Position numbers and translations under genes: made by a program. A DNA stretch of 7,701 nt, from positions 1 through 7,701 of the forward strand of contig CAAFXE010000356.1 in assembly GCA_900766915.1 (NCBI GenBank). Reading direction: 5' to 3'. The notes beneath the pieces are model-generated. The model did not search any database, was not told the DNA's origin, and saw nothing but the letters and a program-made list of their open reading frames with translations. Below are positions 6,361-7,701 of the stretch, piece by piece; position 1 is the first letter of the stretch; each line of letters begins with the position of its first letter. The DNA is from Lachnospiraceae bacterium. Lineage in GTDB: Bacteria; Bacillota; Clostridia; Lachnospirales; Lachnospiraceae.

Positions 6361-7575
6361 ATGAGTAAGGTAAATGAATTAAGAAGTCAGAGAGCAAAGG
6401 CGTGGGATCAGGCAAAGGCATTCCTGGATTCTCACAGAAATGAAAAGGGTATTCTTTCAGCAGAAGATACCGCAGCATATGAAAAGATGGAGCAGGAGAT
6501 TGTGGATCTTGGCCATGAGATTGAGCGTCAGGAGAGAATGGATGCGTTAGAGCGCGAGCTTGCGGCACCTGTGAATACTCCAATTACTGCAAAGCCTGAA
6601 AGTCGCAAGGTAGACGAGAAGGTTGGCCGTGCTTCCGATTCCTACAAGAAGGCATTCTGGAGCCAGGCACGTGCAAAGGATGGTGTTTCTTATGAGATTA
6701 GGAATGCACTTTCCGAAGGTGTGGATAGTGAAGGTGGTTATCTGGTACCGGATGAGTTTGAGAAAACTCTTATTTCTGCACTTGGCGAAACAAATGCAGT
6801 GCGTGAACATGCACATGTATTTAGCACTTCCAATGGTACTCATAAGATTCCGGTAGTGGTTTCAAAGGGAACTGCAGCCTGGATTGATGAGAATGGTGCT
6901 TATACAGAAGCAGATGATGTATTTGGCATGGAGCAGATCGATGCTCATAAGGTTGGTACTATCATCAAGGTTTCTGAGGAGCTTCTTTATGATTCTGCAT
7001 TTGATTTGGAGGCATACTTCCGTGAGGAGTTTGCAAGAAGAATCGGTGATTGTGAAGAAGATGCATTTCTCAATGGTAACGGATCTAAGAAGCCTACCGG
7101 TCTCTTAAATAGTACTGGTGGTGCTGAGATTGGTATTACTGCAGCGAGCGCAACAGCGATTACCGCGGATGAACTTATCGATCTTTTCTACAGCGTGAAG
7201 AGTCCTTATCGTAAGAATGCAGTTTGGGTACTTAACGATGCTACTGTTCGTTTGATCAGAAAGCTTAAGGATGCCAACGGACAGTATTTATGGCAGCCTG
7301 CTCTTCGTGAGGGCGAGTTTGACACTATCCTTGGTAAGAGGATTTACACTTCACCTTTCATGCCTACTGCGTCAGCCGGTGCTAAGACCATTCTTTTCGG
7401 TGATCTTTCTTACTACTGGATTGGTGACCGTCAGGGTGTAACCTTCAAGCGTCTCAATGAGAGATATGCGGATATGGGTCAGGTTGGCTTCCTTGCATCT
7501 AAGAGAGTCGACGGTAAGCTTGTCCTTCCTGAAGCCGTGAAGGTGCTTCAGCAGAAACCTGGCTCAAGCTCATAA
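6361..7575 (+). CDS. Major capsid protein, HK97 family, with N-terminal delta region
   Basis: Main shell subunit. Residues 1 to about 70 are highly charged and helical (for example QEIVDLGHEIERQERMDALE), matching the scaffold-like delta region of HK97-type precursors. No separate scaffold gene is present, which fits. A low-complexity linker follows at about 70-90. The conserved fold begins near EGGYLVPDEFEKTLI (124-138). It continues through WIDENGAYTEAD, KVSEELLYDS and the block with DAFLNGNGSKKPTGLL, all typical of Phage_capsid (PF05065). By rough alignment to HK97, where cleavage follows residue 103, the maturation cut probably lies around residues 100-117. The exact site cannot be read from sequence alone. 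The start ATG 6361 has GGGAGGA at 6347-6353. The total length of 404 residues is usual. I cannot tell whether this phage makes HK97-style chain crosslinks. Confidence 0.96.
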   Translation: MSKVNELRSQRAKAWDQAKAFLDSHRNEKGILSAEDTAAYEKMEQEIVDLGHEIERQERMDALERELAAPVNTPITAKPESRKVDEKVGRASDSYKKAFWSQARAKDGVSYEIRNALSEGVDSEGGYLVPDEFEKTLISALGETNAVREHAHVFSTSNGTHKIPVVVSKGTAAWIDENGAYTEADDVFGMEQIDAHKVGTIIKVSEELLYDSAFDLEAYFREEFARRIGDCEEDAFLNGNGSKKPTGLLNSTGGAEIGITAASATAITADELIDLFYSVKSPYRKNAVWVLNDATVRLIRKLKDANGQYLWQPALREGEFDTILGKRIYTSPFMPTASAGAKTILFGDLSYYWIGDRQGVTFKRLNERYADMGQVGFLASKRVDGKLVLPEAVKVLQQKPGSSS

Positions 7576-7593
7576 GAGTAACTGGTGATTGTG

Positions 7594-7620
7594 GGGAGTC
7601 GCGAAATGCGGCTCCCTTTT
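7594..7620 (+). terminator. Strong hairpin terminator after the capsid gene
   Basis: A nine-pair stem, GGGAGTCGC at 7594-7602 with GCGGCTCCC at 7608-7616, closes a GAAAT loop and has a single G-U pair. Four T residues follow at 7617-7620. It starts 18 bases after the capsid stop codon. Because the next gene begins only 17 bases later with no visible promoter, it probably acts as a partial terminator or an mRNA 3' stabiliser that keeps capsid output above that of downstream genes. Confidence 0.8.
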
Positions 7621-7637
7621 GTGTGAGGTGATGTTTG

Positions 7638-7677
7638 ATGGCAGTAGTTTCATTGGAAGAAATGAAGAATTATCTGC
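7638..7677 (+). CDS. Probable gp6-like head-tail connector, cut off after 13 codons
   Basis: Only the first 13 codons are genuine sequence: MAVVSLEEMKNYL. GAGGTGAT at 7625-7632 is a good ribosome binding site five bases upstream of the ATG. The opening, a short strand followed by SLEEMKNYL, is what one expects at the N-terminus of the Phage_gp6 head-tail connector family, and that gene normally follows the capsid gene in this kind of module. The frame stays open to the window edge, but those later codons are adapter sequence and must not be read as protein. The family call is position plus a very short match. Confidence 0.55.
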
Positions 7678-7701
7678 AGATCGGAAGAGCGTCGTGTAGG
7701 G
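7678..7701. other. Illumina adapter remnant at the contig end
   Basis: The final 24 bases begin AGATCGGAAGAGC and continue GTCGTGTAGGG. That is the start of the reverse complement of the Illumina TruSeq universal adapter, as seen when a read runs through a short insert. The match is exact over all 24 bases as I remember the adapter. This is library sequence left untrimmed before assembly, not part of the phage genome. Confidence 0.96.

Noticed and set aside
1..7677. tRNA genes, CRISPR arrays, insertion sequences, attachment sites
   Set aside because: I saw no cloverleaf, no regularly spaced repeats, no transposase or terminal inverted repeats, and no paired direct repeats. Gaps between genes are short and accounted for.

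Overview
This window looks like the end of a contig from a tailed phage or prophage of the HK97 head-assembly type, in a moderately AT-rich Gram-positive host. The host is probably a Clostridia relative such as a Lachnospiraceae member. That is an inference from codon choice, strong GGAGG-type ribosome binding sites and the look of the head genes; nothing here fixes the species. All genes lie on the + strand.

Positions 1-1988 hold a compact three-gene unit with no role in virion building: an XRE-type helix-turn-helix protein whose 5' end lies off the window, an ImmA/IrrE-type zinc metallopeptidase with an HExxH site, and a 280-residue protein whose acidic residues resemble a PIN nuclease. The second and third genes overlap by four bases. 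The unit is clearly more AT-rich than the head genes: single 60-base rows counted by hand gave 25% and 35% G+C, against 48% and 50% in head-gene rows. It ends in a hairpin (1997-2024) that runs straight into a consensus -10 box. I read it as an accessory cassette, possibly toxin-antitoxin or phage-defence cargo controlled by a protease-sensitive repressor. A simple lysogeny-control pair is the main alternative.

Positions 2060-7575 are a standard DNA-packaging and head module in the usual order: P27-type small terminase, large terminase, a 35-residue single-pass membrane protein in the gap, HK97-type portal, ClpP-like head maturation protease, and HK97-type major capsid protein with an N-terminal coiled-coil delta region. 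A strong hairpin follows the capsid gene at 7594-7620, and then the first codons of a probable gp6-like head-tail connector.

The last 24 bases (7678-7701) match the reverse complement of the Illumina TruSeq universal adapter end. They are sequencing-library sequence and not biology, so the genuine sequence stops at about 7677 and the connector gene is cut off there.
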